Origin: CAXXFQ01 sp963674475
Lineage (GTDB): Bacteria; Planctomycetota; Planctomycetia; Pirellulales; Thermoguttaceae
NCBI GenBank assembly: GCA_963674475.2
Contig: CAXXFQ010000024.1
Coordinates: forward strand, 496,001-560,000
Length of the DNA: 64,000 bases
Reading direction: 5' to 3'
How positions within the stretch are numbered: position 1 is the first letter of the stretch; the number at the start of each line of letters is the position of its first letter. Shown piece after piece: positions 25,601 through 33,921 of this stretch. The notes below the pieces were generated by a model. That model was not told the DNA's origin. It saw only the letters and a list, made by a program, of their open reading frames with translations, and ran no database searches. A program made the translations under genes and the position numbers.

Positions 25601-27780
25601 GAATAATTGCTTACCTGGCCGCCGTCGGTGATATTCAGCGTGCCGTTTCCTTTGTTGCCAACGTAGAGGTAGATGTTGTTCGTCCACGTCGAGCCAGCCC
25701 CATCCACCGTGACCAGGCCCGTCGAGCCGGTTTGTTCGCCGAGGTAACAGTGGGAATTGCGAACCGCTCCGCCATTCGATATATTCAGCGTGCCGCTGCC
25801 GTATCTGCCGACGTAGAGGTTGCCACTGTTTGTCCACGTCGAGCCGGCCCCATCCACCGTGACCTTGCCTGTCGAACCAGATTCGGAACCGAGGTATCCA
25901 GAATAATTGCTGACCTGACCGCCGTCGGTGATATTCAACGCGCCGTTTCCGTAGTTGCCGACGATGAGGATGCCACCGTTTGTCCACGTCGAGCCGACCC
26001 CATCTACCGTGGCCAGCCCCGTCGAGCCGGAGTGATAGCCGAGGTAGCCATCGCGGGAGGAAACCTCCACCCCGTTTCGGATGTCAAGCGATCCGTTGCC
26101 GATATATCCTGCACCGAGTACTCCCTGCCCGTTAATATCTAAATTAATCGTGATGTTCTGTTCCGGCTGGCTGTTTAGTATAATGGTTTGCGTGAGGTCG
26201 TCGGCACTGTCAAAGACCAGATCGACATCGCTTACGATTCCATGGGTGTTGATCGTACCTGTGCCCGTCAGTTGATCCGTCCCTGCCAAGATTGACCTTG
26301 TCGTAAGGGTTCCATTATTAAAGTGAATTTTGTTCCCACTACCGGAGTAGTAAGCCATCCAGGTTTCGCCCTGCACATCGACCGCCCCGCCGCCGGTGAT
26401 ATTCAACGTGCCGCTGCCTCCGCCGCCGATTTCAAGTCTGCCACTGTTTGTCCACGTCGAGCCGGCCCCATCCACCGTGACCTTGCCTGTCGAACCAGAT
26501 TCGGAACCGAGGTATCCAGAATAATTGCTGACCTGACCGCCGTCGGTGATATTCAACGTGCCGTTTCCGTAGTTGCCGACGATGAGGATGCCACCGTTTG
26601 TCCACGTCGAGCCGACCCCATCTACCGTGGCCAGCCCCGTCGAGCCGGAGTGATAGCCGAGGTAGCCATCGCGGGAGGAAACCTCCACCCCGTTTCGGAT
26701 GTCAAGCGATCCGTTGCCGATATATCCTACACCGAGTTCTTCCTGCCCGTTAATATCTAAAAAAATCGTGATGTTCTGTTCCGGCTGGCTGTTTAGTATA
26801 ATGGTCTGCGTGAGGTCGTCGGCACTGTCAAAGACCAGGTCGACATCGCTTACGATTCCATGGGTGTTGATCGTACCTGTGCCCGTCAGTTGATCCGCCC
26901 CTGCCAAGATTGACCTTGTCGTAAGGGTTCCATTATTAAAGTGAATTTCGTTCCCACTGCCGGAGTAGTAAGCCATCCAGGTTTCGCCCTGCACATCGAC
27001 CGCCCCGCCGCCGGTGATATTCAACGTGCCGCTGCCTCCGCCGCCGATTTCAAGTCTGCCACTGTTTGTCCACGTCGAGCCGGCCCCATCCACCGTGACC
27101 TTGCCTGTCGAACCAGATTCGGAACCGAGGTATCCAGAATAATTGCTGACCTGACCGCCGTCGGTGATATTCAACGTGCCGCTGCCGTAGTTGCCGACGA
27201 TGAGTTCGTGGCTGTTCATCCACGTTGATCCGACCCCATCCACCGTGACCACGCCCGTCGAACCAGATTCGGAGCCGAGGTAGCCATAAGAATTACTGAC
27301 CAGCCCGCGGTCGTTGATATTCATCGTACCGTTTCCTTCGTTGCCAACGAAGAGGGGGCCACCGTTTATCCACGTCGAGCCGGCTCCATCCACCGTTACC
27401 ACACCCGCCGAGCCGGAGTTGTAGCCGAGGTAGCCATAAGAATTGCTGACCAGCCCGCCGTCGGTGATATTCAGCGTGCCGCTGCCGTAGTTGCCGACGA
27501 TGAGTTCGCGGCTGTTCGTCCAAGTCGAGCCGGCCCCATCTACCGTGACCTCGCCCGTCGAGCCGGAGTGGTAGCCGAGGTAGCCATATTGGCCCAAGAC
27601 GGCATTACCATTGGTGACACTCAGAGTGCCATTACTATCCTTGCCGATGTAGGCTCTCGTGCTTGAGGTCCAGGTGGTCGGATCGGCGGGATCGACATCG
27701 CCGGTCGTGGTGACGGCAGCCTGGGCGGTGGAAGCGGACAGAAGGAAAAGACCTAACGCCAATTTAATGCCATATCTCAT
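22696..27780 (-). CDS. Giant T5SS/PEP-CTERM-repeat surface protein with two dockerin repeats
   Basis: 1694 aa from ATG 27780 (GGAG eight bases upstream). The frame runs upstream to 27918 but that part lacks signal-peptide character. A signal peptide (MRYGIKLALGLFLLSASTAQ) is followed by GDVDPADPTTWTSST. Then come about two dozen ~50-residue units of the form YLGYHSGSTGEVTVDGAGS, TWTNS..LIVGN, GSGTLNITDGG. Longer 'HFNNGTLTT...DQLTGTGTINT' inserts interrupt them. Near the C-terminus are two EF-hand-like dockerin loops (GDIDGDGDVDAADFAYL, twice), then a PEP-CTERM tail VPEPGTIALLLG...RRRR. It is expected to be exported, sorted by an exosortase-type system and displayed. The partner of the dockerin is unknown. 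Confidence 0.9.
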   Translation of the reverse strand: MRYGIKLALGLFLLSASTAQAAVTTTGDVDPADPTTWTSSTRAYIGKDSNGTLSVTNGNAVLGQYGYLGYHSGSTGEVTVDGAGSTWTNSRELIVGNYGSGTLNITDGGLVSNSYGYLGYNSGSAGVVTVDGAGSTWINGGPLFVGNEGNGTMNINDRGLVSNSYGYLGSESGSTGVVTVDGVGSTWMNSHELIVGNYGSGTLNITDGGQVSNYSGYLGSESGSTGKVTVDGAGSTWTNSGRLEIGGGGSGTLNITGGGAVDVQGETWMAYYSGSGNEIHFNNGTLTTRSILAGADQLTGTGTINTHGIVSDVDLVFDSADDLTQTIILNSQPEQNITIFLDINGQEELGVGYIGNGSLDIRNGVEVSSRDGYLGYHSGSTGLATVDGVGSTWTNGGILIVGNYGNGTLNITDGGQVSNYSGYLGSESGSTGKVTVDGAGSTWTNSGRLEIGGGGSGTLNITGGGAVDVQGETWMAYYSGSGNKIHFNNGTLTTRSILAGTDQLTGTGTINTHGIVSDVDLVFDSADDLTQTIILNSQPEQNITINLDINGQGVLGAGYIGNGSLDIRNGVEVSSRDGYLGYHSGSTGLATVDGVGSTWTNGGILIVGNYGNGALNITDGGQVSNYSGYLGSESGSTGKVTVDGAGSTWTNSGNLYVGRYGSGTLNISNGGAVRNSHCYLGEQTGSTGLVTVDGAGSTWTNNIYLYVGNKGNGTLNITDGGQVSNYSGYLGSESGSTGKVTVDGAGSTWTNSRELIVGNYGSGTLNITDGGCVTVEEDTKVASAPGSSGVIHFNNGTLTTGGLLCALDDLTGTGTINTNGLVSDVSLVFDATHGLNQTLSINNNPDQNITVNLDVDGSRAMGVGYSGLGAMCISDGIVIESTNGYLGYKTGSAGVVTVNGPGSTWTNSSDLHVGNQGRGMMMITGGSQVSNSYGYLGYDSGSTGVVTVDGAGSTWTNSWYLYVGNEGNGTLNINDGGLVSNYSGYLGSESGSTGVVTVDGAGSTWTNSRELRVGNYGSGTLNITNGGSVSSFLGYIGLWVGSTGVVTVDGAGSTWTNSGRLRIGDYGSGTLNITDGGAVDVQGDIWMAHYAGSEGEIHFNNGTLTTGSLWTGTDQLTGTGTINTHGIVSDVDLVFDSADDLTQTIILNSQPEQNITIFLDINEQEELGVGYIGNGSLDIRNGVEVSSRDGYLGYHSGSTGLVTIDGAGSTWTNSRGLCVGKNGNGTLNITGGGAASNSFGGIGDGYDSTGLGTVDGTSSTWTNSGDLTVGGRGSGTLSITDGGAVSNSYGYLGNNSDSTGVVTVDGAGSTWTNSSDLIVGDFGSGTLNITGGGAVSNSYAYLGYWDDSTGEVTVDGVGSTWTNGSNLYVGYFGSGTLNITGGGLVSNSSGIIGYKSDYWPISTGEVTVDGVGSTWTNSGSLCVGYFVSGTLNITGGGLVSNSSCIIGHKSEYGPSSTGEVTVNGAGSTWNNSGRLTVGKYGSGTLDIINGGLVSVAETLTIDYDGNGDSFINMATGGMLALYGDADDSLFDFLDLIDGADAIRYWDDSTLDWADITGATYGDDYMLSYLTEGDLAGYTMLTVGFLEPVAIKGDIDGDGDVDAADFAYLHSNWQFGTANWGGETPIDDPDDAGVVGGDIDGDGDVDAADFAYLIGNWQYGTPNWPGGDPVSVPEPGTIALLLGAAISLFIVRRRR
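25822..27057 (-). repeat. Two 618-bp in-frame tandem copies inside the giant repeat gene
   Basis: Bases from 25822 and from 26440 run parallel at a constant offset of 618 (206 codons), and part of a third unit starts at 27058. The copies differ at only a few positions, far fewer than the ordinary ~50-residue units, so this is a recent in-frame expansion. Confidence 0.85.
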
Positions 27781-28180
27781 GACTTCTGCTCCATAAGTAT
27801 CAATGAAAAGTTGAGAGTTAGATAGAATTGATGCGTTTCCAGGCAAAGCCCAAGTAGACACAGAGGCGAGCGAAACCCGTTTCAACCGCGATAAAGAAAG
27901 ACGAATCACCCGTCCCATGCGTCAAGGCACATTCAGCACGAAAAGGCGTTACAAAGATTCTATAGATAGCGATTATAGAGAATCTGATTAGGTGAAGTCA
28001 ATTGCATTAGAGATATTTTGCATAGCCCGATATAGGGGGAAATCTGTTGGTGCTTCCCCCTGCCGCCCGGCACTGATGGAAAAAGAGAAGTGTTTCTGGC
28101 ACGATGAGGCTTCCGGTGATGGCAGCCAGCCAATTCCGGCTCCGTCGCCACCGCCAAAAAGACCGACTGAAAAATTGCCT
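27781..28180. other. Upstream region of the giant repeat gene
   Basis: It must hold the promoter of the minus-strand gene. It contains a stretch near 28105-28150 (GCTTCCGGTGATGGCAGCCA) similar to 50029-50075. No gene is recognised. Confidence 0.4.
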
Positions 28181-28183
28181 TCG

Positions 28184-28356
28184 TCGTCTTCGGCAGCCGG
28201 GCCCCTGGTATCATGTCCTGCGACACCATCCGGGCGAGGATGAGCCTGATCTGGGACGACGATTATGTCCGTGTCCCGGTCGAGTCGATGGTCCATTACT
28301 TTCGAGAGGACCGACCCGGCCAGAGCCGCGGCATTCCGGAGATTACCCCTCGGGCC
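28184..28356 (+). pseudogene. Phage lambda-type portal protein relic
   Basis: One frame reads GPWYHVLRHHPGED. The next frame continues LIWDDDYVRVPVESMVHYFR, then EDRPGQSRGIPEITP. The pattern VP-E-(I/M)-H-(Y/F)-R-x-DRPGQxRGIP is diagnostic of lambda gpB-type portal proteins. Only about 55 residues in two frames survive. No other phage structural gene is seen nearby. Confidence 0.6.
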
Positions 28357-28380
28357 TTTGAGTCGCCGGTTCAAAGAACC

Positions 28381-28956
28381 TCAGTTTCGAACCGTCGCCG
28401 AGGCCAATGCCCTGCCGAGCCCATACGAAAAGAAAACGCTCAGCAGTAGGGGGACACCAAGCGTAAACGGTGAAATCAGGCCAATCACCATGACCACAAG
28501 ACCGAGGAGTCCTCCCAAGGTCACCACGCCCGTCAGCAGGCTCATGGTGGTCCTGGGCCAACCACGCTGGCAGCGAAAGACGGCCGAGGCGGGGACTACC
28601 AACACCCCGCTCGTGAGTCCCGCCATGGCCGGAAGAGGGCTGTCTGTTGCCACTCCCACAAAGATCCCGACAACAAGGCCCAATAAACACAATCCAACCA
28701 GATTCGCGGATCTGGTTTCGTCGCGAGACAAGGCGAATTTGCCGAAAGGGTGTAGGCGGAGAAGCAGATTAGCAACGGGATCCGCCAGCACGGCCATGAC
28801 GATGAAGCCGACATAGAGAACAAGGGAGACCCATGGGAAAGACTGGCCTTCTGAACCGCCTTGCTCATTTCCTACAAGAAGACGAGCATAGGCGACAACG
28901 GCCATCGTCGCCAAGGGAATCGGCAGCGGTCCAAGGTTCTTAATCACACCGTTCAT
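28381..28956 (-). CDS. Multi-pass membrane protein, unknown function, possibly truncated
   Basis: 191 aa from ATG 28956. The frame also allows TTG 28971. At least four hydrophobic segments are visible (SLVLYVGFIVMAVLA, LVGLCLLGLVVGIFVGV, LTSGVLVVPAS, LLGLVVMVIGLISPFTLGV). A loop LLLRLHPFGKFALSRDETRS separates the first two. No ribosome site is obvious. An overlapping minus-strand frame just upstream (28940-29287, GTG start) is also hydrophobic at its end, so the gene may be the 3' part of a longer frameshifted gene. The function is not recognised. Confidence 0.45.
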   Translation of the reverse strand: MNGVIKNLGPLPIPLATMAVVAYARLLVGNEQGGSEGQSFPWVSLVLYVGFIVMAVLADPVANLLLRLHPFGKFALSRDETRSANLVGLCLLGLVVGIFVGVATDSPLPAMAGLTSGVLVVPASAVFRCQRGWPRTTMSLLTGVVTLGGLLGLVVMVIGLISPFTLGVPLLLSVFFSYGLGRALASATVRN

Positions 28957-29333
28957 GCCCTTGAAACACAAATACAGCGAGGTGTAAAAAGATATAAAAC
29001 CACAGCATCGTTCTACTGAACCAGATTGCCCCGGCCAACGAACGGCGTGGGACGTGTATCAAACGGGAGTGAAGAAGGGGGCCATTGAGCGGGTGAAATG
29101 AACCAGAGTACATCTTATTAAGGCCTGCATTGCCAATGCTCCATCCCGCGGCCCAAAAGCCCAGCAGACTCGGCTGGAATAGCTGTGTTGGCGACCAAAT
29201 CAGGATCATTGGCAACGTCGGCATCAATAAACAACCCAATTCGAAGCCTTGACAACCCCGGCCAACTTTCGACAAAATTGAATCCACCTTTCTTTTTGTG
29301 AACTGTTACACAACACCTGCGAAAAAGAAGAAT

Positions 29334-31292
29334 ATGAAAAAAATCTTAACGATTTGCGCATGCCTTTTCATAATAGTGCCGCTGACCGCCTTGGCACAAG
29401 ACAGCTCCACCACCACTTCCGATCACAACGCTGGCCGTCCGATCGAATCTCATCTCTATGAGCATCTAAAAAACGCCTTCGTCAATCCAAAGGATGATCC
29501 CGATCTGCCAAGGGTACTGCTTATCGGAGATTCCATCTCGATTGGCTATACGGTTCCGGTTCGCAGCTATCTCGACGGCAAGGCCAACGTGCACCGCCCG
29601 ACGGAAAACTGTCAGCATACGGCGCATGGGATGAAGCGGCTCGAAGCTTGGCTTGGCTCGAAGAAATGGGACGTCATTCACTTCAACTGGGGAATTTGGG
29701 ACACGCACTATCTCGAGAAGAAGACGGGCCGCATCCTCTCCGGTCCCGAAGCCGCGACTTCGTCGGGCGGAGCACGCATACGCCACACGCTGGAAGAATA
29801 TCGCGAGAACCTCACGGAACTTGTGACGATACTCAAAGCGACCAACGCCCGTCTCATTTGGGCAAGCTCCACGCCGATCATGTTTCGCAAGGGTGAACGC
29901 TTCGACGACATCGCGAAATACAACCAAGTCGCGGAAAGCGTGATGAAAGAACAAGGCGTCGAAATTGACGACCTCTATCGTTTCACGCTCCCGGGCGCAG
30001 CCAAGTGGCAAACCCCGGACCAGTGCCATTTCAACGCGACCGGCAACCAAGTACTCGGCAAAAAGGTGGGCGATGCGATCCTGGGAGCCATAGAAAAACG
30101 CCATGCCCACGCGGCGATGGGTGAGAATCCGCTTTCGCTGCCCATGCCCAAGGTCGAGCCATGCGAAGAACGAACCATCGCGGGACGGAAAACGGTCCGA
30201 TATGAGCATGAAAGCTTGGAGGCATGGAAGTATCCCAAGCCGCAAAGAAACTACTTCTTCGTCGTGCACCCCAAGGTTCCACCCAAGGGCAAAGTTCCAC
30301 TTCGAGTGTTCCTCCACAGCGCCGGAGGTTCTGGCGAATCCGAAATGAACTTTAATATCGAGAGAATGCGCAACGACGATTTCTATGCAGTGTGTCTCGA
30401 TTGCCGTGGTAACCAAGAGACCAATTGGTGGTGGGGATATCACTCGATAAAGGGTGATCCTAAAAGTTTCGAAAACGAACTCTACGCAACCGAAAAGCGA
30501 GTTCTCGCGACCGTGGCCTGGGTCGCCTCGAAATTCAACATCGACACGAACCGAATCTACCTGAGCGGGGTCTCGATGGGAGGCAGCGGTTCGCTCGGCA
30601 TTGGGCTGCGCCGCGGCGATCTCTTCGCGGCCATTTCCGTGACGGTGCCCGCCGGTGCCGACCACGCTTTATTCCGTATGGATGGCACCCAGTATCCCGA
30701 CCCGCCGCCGCTGTTTAACTTCTCCGCCCAAAACGACAACTGGTCCAAAGGGCAAAGCCAGTTGATTGACTATTGCCAAAAACAACGTTACCCCTTGGCC
30801 TTCGCATGGGGACCGCTCGGGCACATCAACGATCGGACCAAGTTCAACGCCACCGTCGCCGAGTTCCCTTGGCTTTCGATCCGCAAAAACGAAGCCTACC
30901 CGGTCTTCACCAGCGCCTCTTCCGACAACGTCTACCCCGGCTTCCAAAACCTGACCGCTATTGACCAAAACGGCCAGATCAACGGTTGCTTTCGATGGAA
31001 AAACCTGACCGACACGGCCGACCAGTTTGCCATGGAACTTCGACTGGTTCGAAAAGAAGAGCTCGAAAACCCCGTCGAGACGCCCAACCAAGCCGAAGTC
31101 GACGTCACGCTCCGACGCTTGCAATGTTTCCTCGTCAAGCCGGGCCAGAACTATCAGTGGCGAATGACTCAAAACGGTCAAATCTTGCGGTCCGGCAAAA
31201 CACAAGCGGATGATAAAGGCGTTTTGACAATCCCCAGGATCCAAGTATCGGCAACCCCATCTCGACTGGAAGTCACCGGTTTACCCTATTGA
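29334..31292 (+). CDS. SGNH hydrolase fused to an alpha/beta-hydrolase esterase
   Basis: 652 aa from ATG 29334, the methionine that opens the signal peptide (MKKILTICACLFIIVPLTAL). A longer frame from 29298 adds a non-signal extension. Residues about 58-255 are a GDSL/SGNH esterase: block I GDSIS at 65-69 and block V D229-x-x-H232 in TPDQCHF. Residues about 285-520 are an alpha/beta-hydrolase with nucleophile elbow GVSMGGS (S414) and a likely His in GPLGHIND (H497). A C-terminal beta-rich domain follows. The two esterase folds in one exported chain suggest removal of acyl groups from a decorated polysaccharide. This is an inference from family habits. Confidence 0.82.
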   Translation: MKKILTICACLFIIVPLTALAQDSSTTTSDHNAGRPIESHLYEHLKNAFVNPKDDPDLPRVLLIGDSISIGYTVPVRSYLDGKANVHRPTENCQHTAHGMKRLEAWLGSKKWDVIHFNWGIWDTHYLEKKTGRILSGPEAATSSGGARIRHTLEEYRENLTELVTILKATNARLIWASSTPIMFRKGERFDDIAKYNQVAESVMKEQGVEIDDLYRFTLPGAAKWQTPDQCHFNATGNQVLGKKVGDAILGAIEKRHAHAAMGENPLSLPMPKVEPCEERTIAGRKTVRYEHESLEAWKYPKPQRNYFFVVHPKVPPKGKVPLRVFLHSAGGSGESEMNFNIERMRNDDFYAVCLDCRGNQETNWWWGYHSIKGDPKSFENELYATEKRVLATVAWVASKFNIDTNRIYLSGVSMGGSGSLGIGLRRGDLFAAISVTVPAGADHALFRMDGTQYPDPPPLFNFSAQNDNWSKGQSQLIDYCQKQRYPLAFAWGPLGHINDRTKFNATVAEFPWLSIRKNEAYPVFTSASSDNVYPGFQNLTAIDQNGQINGCFRWKNLTDTADQFAMELRLVRKEELENPVETPNQAEVDVTLRRLQCFLVKPGQNYQWRMTQNGQILRSGKTQADDKGVLTIPRIQVSATPSRLEVTGLPY

Positions 31293-31395
31293 TGTCGGTA
31301 TGGTCAATGATCCTCGCGCGAACTCGCTGACTTGCAGGAGAAGAGGGAGTTATTAGAGCTGGACGAATGAGCCAGGATCGCGATCCTCGTATATA

Positions 31396-31427
31396 CCCGC
31401 AAAAGCGGGAGATGCGGAATGTTCCGC
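31396..31427. repeat. Two adjacent perfect stem-loops
   Basis: CCCGC-AAAA-GCGGG (31396-31409) is followed at once by GCGGAA-TG-TTCCGC (31414-31427). They lie between two convergent genes, so they may help end transcription, although no T-tract follows. Confidence 0.5.
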
Positions 31428-31485
31428 AAGCCAAGAAATCGATTCACCCTATAAAACAAGGGTCTTTCGCATTAGCTAGGGGGGA

Positions 31486-31512
31486 GTCCCCATCGGTCTA
31501 TGGAACCAATGG
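31486..31512. terminator. Stem-loop between convergent genes
   Basis: CCCCAT and ATGGGG pair with an inner GGT/ACC around CTATGGA. It lies 85 bases beyond the stop of the minus-strand hydrolase gene. The core GGTCTAYGGAACC recurs at 5272-5284, downstream of the MacB permease, hinting at a shared 3'-end element. Confidence 0.4.
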
Positions 31513-31596
31513 GGGCTAGGGTAAGGGCCGATTGTGTACAGAAAACCGAATATTTGTTAGGGCAACGCCCAACGGTTGTCATTGCGGGAGCTGCGA

Positions 31597-32673
31597 TTAT
31601 TGAGTGTATTCGTTGTAAACCTCGTGTCCCGGACGTATTGAACCGTCTTCCAAGATGAATGGCATGTACAGCTTGCGTGGATTCTTGTTGTTGAGGTCGG
31701 CTACTCCGCTGGTCCATAACGCATGAGGAAAGAAACCAATTCCGTACTCATTCATCAATCCCAAGCCCGTTCGAATGATGCGGACGCGTTCGGCGTCGTC
31801 GTATGAGCCCCAACAGCACTCCGTGGTCATCATTGGTTTTCCCGCTTTCTTTGCAAACTCAAATGATTCTGCAACGACGCTCTTGGGTACTCGCGAATCC
31901 TCTAATTTTCCGGGTATCGACTTGGGTGGATTATTGTAAAGAGGATAGTATAGATGCGGGGTGAGAATATCCTGTAGGTGGCCACACGTCCTTAAATGGT
32001 TCACGCCGGGCATCGTGCCAATGCAGATCAGGGCGTCGGGATCGCATTGTTTTACGGCGTCACGGACTTTGCTCAGCCATGGAACCTCGACCTTAGCGTC
32101 ACCACCAAGCGGCTCGTTGCATAGATCCCACGCAAGGATTCGCAAATCGCCTTTCATCGGCGCGACCAGCGCATTAACAAAGAGGCCGCATGTCGTTTTG
32201 AAGTCGGCGGTTTGCTCCGCAACTTTGACCTCTTCTCCCAGACCGCCACAGCGGTTGAAGAATACGGGCACCACCAATAGGTCCAGGTCACCACAGATGT
32301 CGACCGCCTGCTGGAAGTTGCGAATAGTCCTTTCGGGATTGGCCCGATAGGCATCCCATGAGAGCCAAATTCGCACGGCGTTGATCTTGGGAAAGTGTTT
32401 TTTTCCAATGTTCAATTCCTCGCGGTACTTTTCGGGGTTGAATTGCTCTTCCCATACCGAGGCAAAATTGTGTGCCCAGCTTGGCTGATAGTTGAAACCG
32501 TAAATGTGACTGCAACCATCCGGCGTTTTCAGGTTGATCTTGTCGCGAACCGCCTTCGATGCGGCCGAGATCTCGGCCGCTATCGTCGTAGACGCGATCA
32601 CAACACTGCCTGCTAAGACAAGGACAACCGCAACCAATGGAATTACAGAACACTTGATATTCTTCATAAACAT
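31597..32673 (-). CDS. GH5-like (cellulase-family) exported glycoside hydrolase
   Basis: 358 aa with a signal peptide (ending near TTIAAE). The (beta/alpha)8 clan-A layout is visible: HIYGFNYQPSWAHNF near the N-terminus, the acid/base NEP motif in WDLCNEPLGG (E187) after strand 4, and a likely nucleophile in MMTTECCWGS (E285) after strand 7. An AAAGGA ribosome site precedes ATG 32673. The spacing fits GH5 and related retaining endoglycanases. The substrate could be a beta-mannan, glucan or other glycan and cannot be set from sequence alone. It is convergent with the SGNH fusion gene. Confidence 0.82.
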   Translation of the reverse strand: MFMKNIKCSVIPLVAVVLVLAGSVVIASTTIAAEISAASKAVRDKINLKTPDGCSHIYGFNYQPSWAHNFASVWEEQFNPEKYREELNIGKKHFPKINAVRIWLSWDAYRANPERTIRNFQQAVDICGDLDLLVVPVFFNRCGGLGEEVKVAEQTADFKTTCGLFVNALVAPMKGDLRILAWDLCNEPLGGDAKVEVPWLSKVRDAVKQCDPDALICIGTMPGVNHLRTCGHLQDILTPHLYYPLYNNPPKSIPGKLEDSRVPKSVVAESFEFAKKAGKPMMTTECCWGSYDDAERVRIIRTGLGLMNEYGIGFFPHALWTSGVADLNNKNPRKLYMPFILEDGSIRPGHEVYNEYTQ

Positions 32674-32870
32674 TTTTCCTTTCGAGTAAATATGTCAGAC
32701 GATTCAGCTGTAGGGATACGAATTGTTGGCTCAGAGCGTGTTTGAAAAGTCACATTTTCCATTCGGTGGGCAGTTCAGGCGGTTTGAGATGGCATACCAT
32801 ACGATGGACCATGCATACGAGGATCATTTGCTTCGCTGTTTTCTGTTAGCTCCTCGTAATCCTTGCTCAG

Positions 32871-33212
32871 TCAGCGATACTCCCCCCCCCATCTCGTCGA
32901 GATCATCTTGCGGAAGTCCGTGTAGGTTTTGGCTTTGGGGTAACTTATTTTAGAGGCCAGCCCCAGACAGTTCTTATCGGTGTTACAAACAGTCACCATG
33001 TCTCCGTTTTTGGCGGCGTTGGCCCTGTCGCCAACCCCTTTTGCCGTCGATACCGATGCTGGCCATGTGGATGCGATCGTTGGGCGACTTGCTTTCTTTG
33101 TTTTGGACGCATCCGGCAATCCAAAAACCCATGTCTGTTTCGGCTGTGGTTGAGATAAATTTTCTACGCGTGGTTCGACGTAAAATGGCTTAGATTCCTC
33201 TTGTTTTTCCAT
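32871..33212 (-). CDS. Possible small protein, unknown
   Basis: 113 aa beginning MEKQEESKPFYVEPRVENLS. The opposite strand has no better candidate and the AT-rich start codon region allows expression. Composition is polar, with many K/S/T, without a signal peptide or membrane helix. It resembles no family I know, and no clear ribosome site is visible. It may be a chance frame. Confidence 0.3.
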   Translation of the reverse strand: MEKQEESKPFYVEPRVENLSQPQPKQTWVFGLPDASKTKKASRPTIASTWPASVSTAKGVGDRANAAKNGDMVTVCNTDKNCLGLASKISYPKAKTYTDFRKMISTRWGGEYR

Positions 33213-33354
33213 AGCTTTTGGTAGGAATCGTTTATGGGAAATAGCAAGTCTGGAGTTGTCCGGCGCGCCAGAAAATCAGTATATTTTTGCTCGATTCCCT
33301 CTAGGCGTATATGGAATTATAAACTGTCTCGCCACAAAATGTCAAATCTATCTT

Positions 33355-33370
33355 TTACGATATATCGTAA
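33355..33370. promoter_or_regulatory. Perfect 16-bp palindrome, candidate operator
   Basis: TTACGATATATCGTAA is exactly self-complementary. A degenerate half-site pair (TTACGGATTATCG) follows six bases later. Symmetry and length fit LacI/XylR-type or other dimeric regulators. It is 552 bases from the nearest downstream gene, so the target is uncertain. Confidence 0.4.
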
Positions 33371-33777
33371 TAATTTTACGGATTATCGCATTGCTTCCCC
33401 GTCATCAAAAAAGCTATAGTTGGATTGTCGTAAACGTTCTCCCAACCCACGTCACTCTAGTAGTGGCGACATTTTCCGAACAGCGAAACCGGCTGGCATC
33501 CCAACGTCACGACCTTGCGATCGCCAACATGATTTTAGTTCATCCGATATTAGTGTGTGCGGTCAAGAAAAAGACCCTTGAGTAAGCCTGAAAGACCTTC
33601 GCTCGGGCCCGATGAAAGTACCAATGCAATTTCTCTAAATACCCTGATGAAAACAAGCTGTGTTGGTGCGCGCCATTTCCGGATGAGCCGTATTTTTTGA
33701 TAAAGCCTTGCTCACCAGGTAACGCCGCATGTCGATCGTGCGTTCGAGATCCGCGAATATTCATGTTAGCAAAAGTA

Positions 33778-33826
33778 GTGAAACTGATGTTTTTGAGATT
33801 TCCCTGGCAAACCGGAGGCCCTCGTG
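33778..33826 (+). repeat. Short dispersed repeat, copy 1
   Basis: GTGAAACTGATGTTTTTGAG and the following TTTCCCTGGCAAACCGG match 49621-49665 (GTGAAACCGATGTTTTTAAG...) in the same orientation, with a few substitutions and small indels. Confidence 0.55.
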
Positions 33827-33921
33827 TCACTGCTTTTGCAGAGGCCAGTAATATTGTGGTTGTGGCTGCGTGTAGCTAGACTGGATATGGAAAGATATCA
33901 TTTTTTTGCGGATCGTGAACC

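Larger units (their letters stand above)
32674..33921. other. Long gene-poor, AT-richer region
   Basis: Apart from a weak minus-strand frame (32871-33212), no gene is convincing. It contains a perfect 16-bp palindrome at 33355-33370 and a dispersed repeat at 33778-33826. The last ~200 bases must hold the promoter of the regulator gene at 33922. Confidence 0.5.

Noticed and set aside
22696..27780. CRISPR-like or satellite repeats across 5 kb
   Set aside because: The periodicity is protein-coding (about 50 codons per unit in one open frame with a signal peptide and PEP-CTERM tail).
27992..28374. 128-aa minus-strand frame and several plus-strand frames
   Set aside because: Only the portal-like segment at 28184-28356 matches a known family. 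The others lack ribosome sites and domain signals.
29466..30665. 399-aa frame on the minus strand
   Set aside because: It is the complement of the SGNH/alpha-beta hydrolase gene, which has a signal peptide and catalytic motifs. The minus frame has no recognisable domain.
32723..32953. 76-aa plus-strand frame
   Set aside because: No motif, signal or ribosome site is seen. The region may be an old transposase relic, but I could not support a family.
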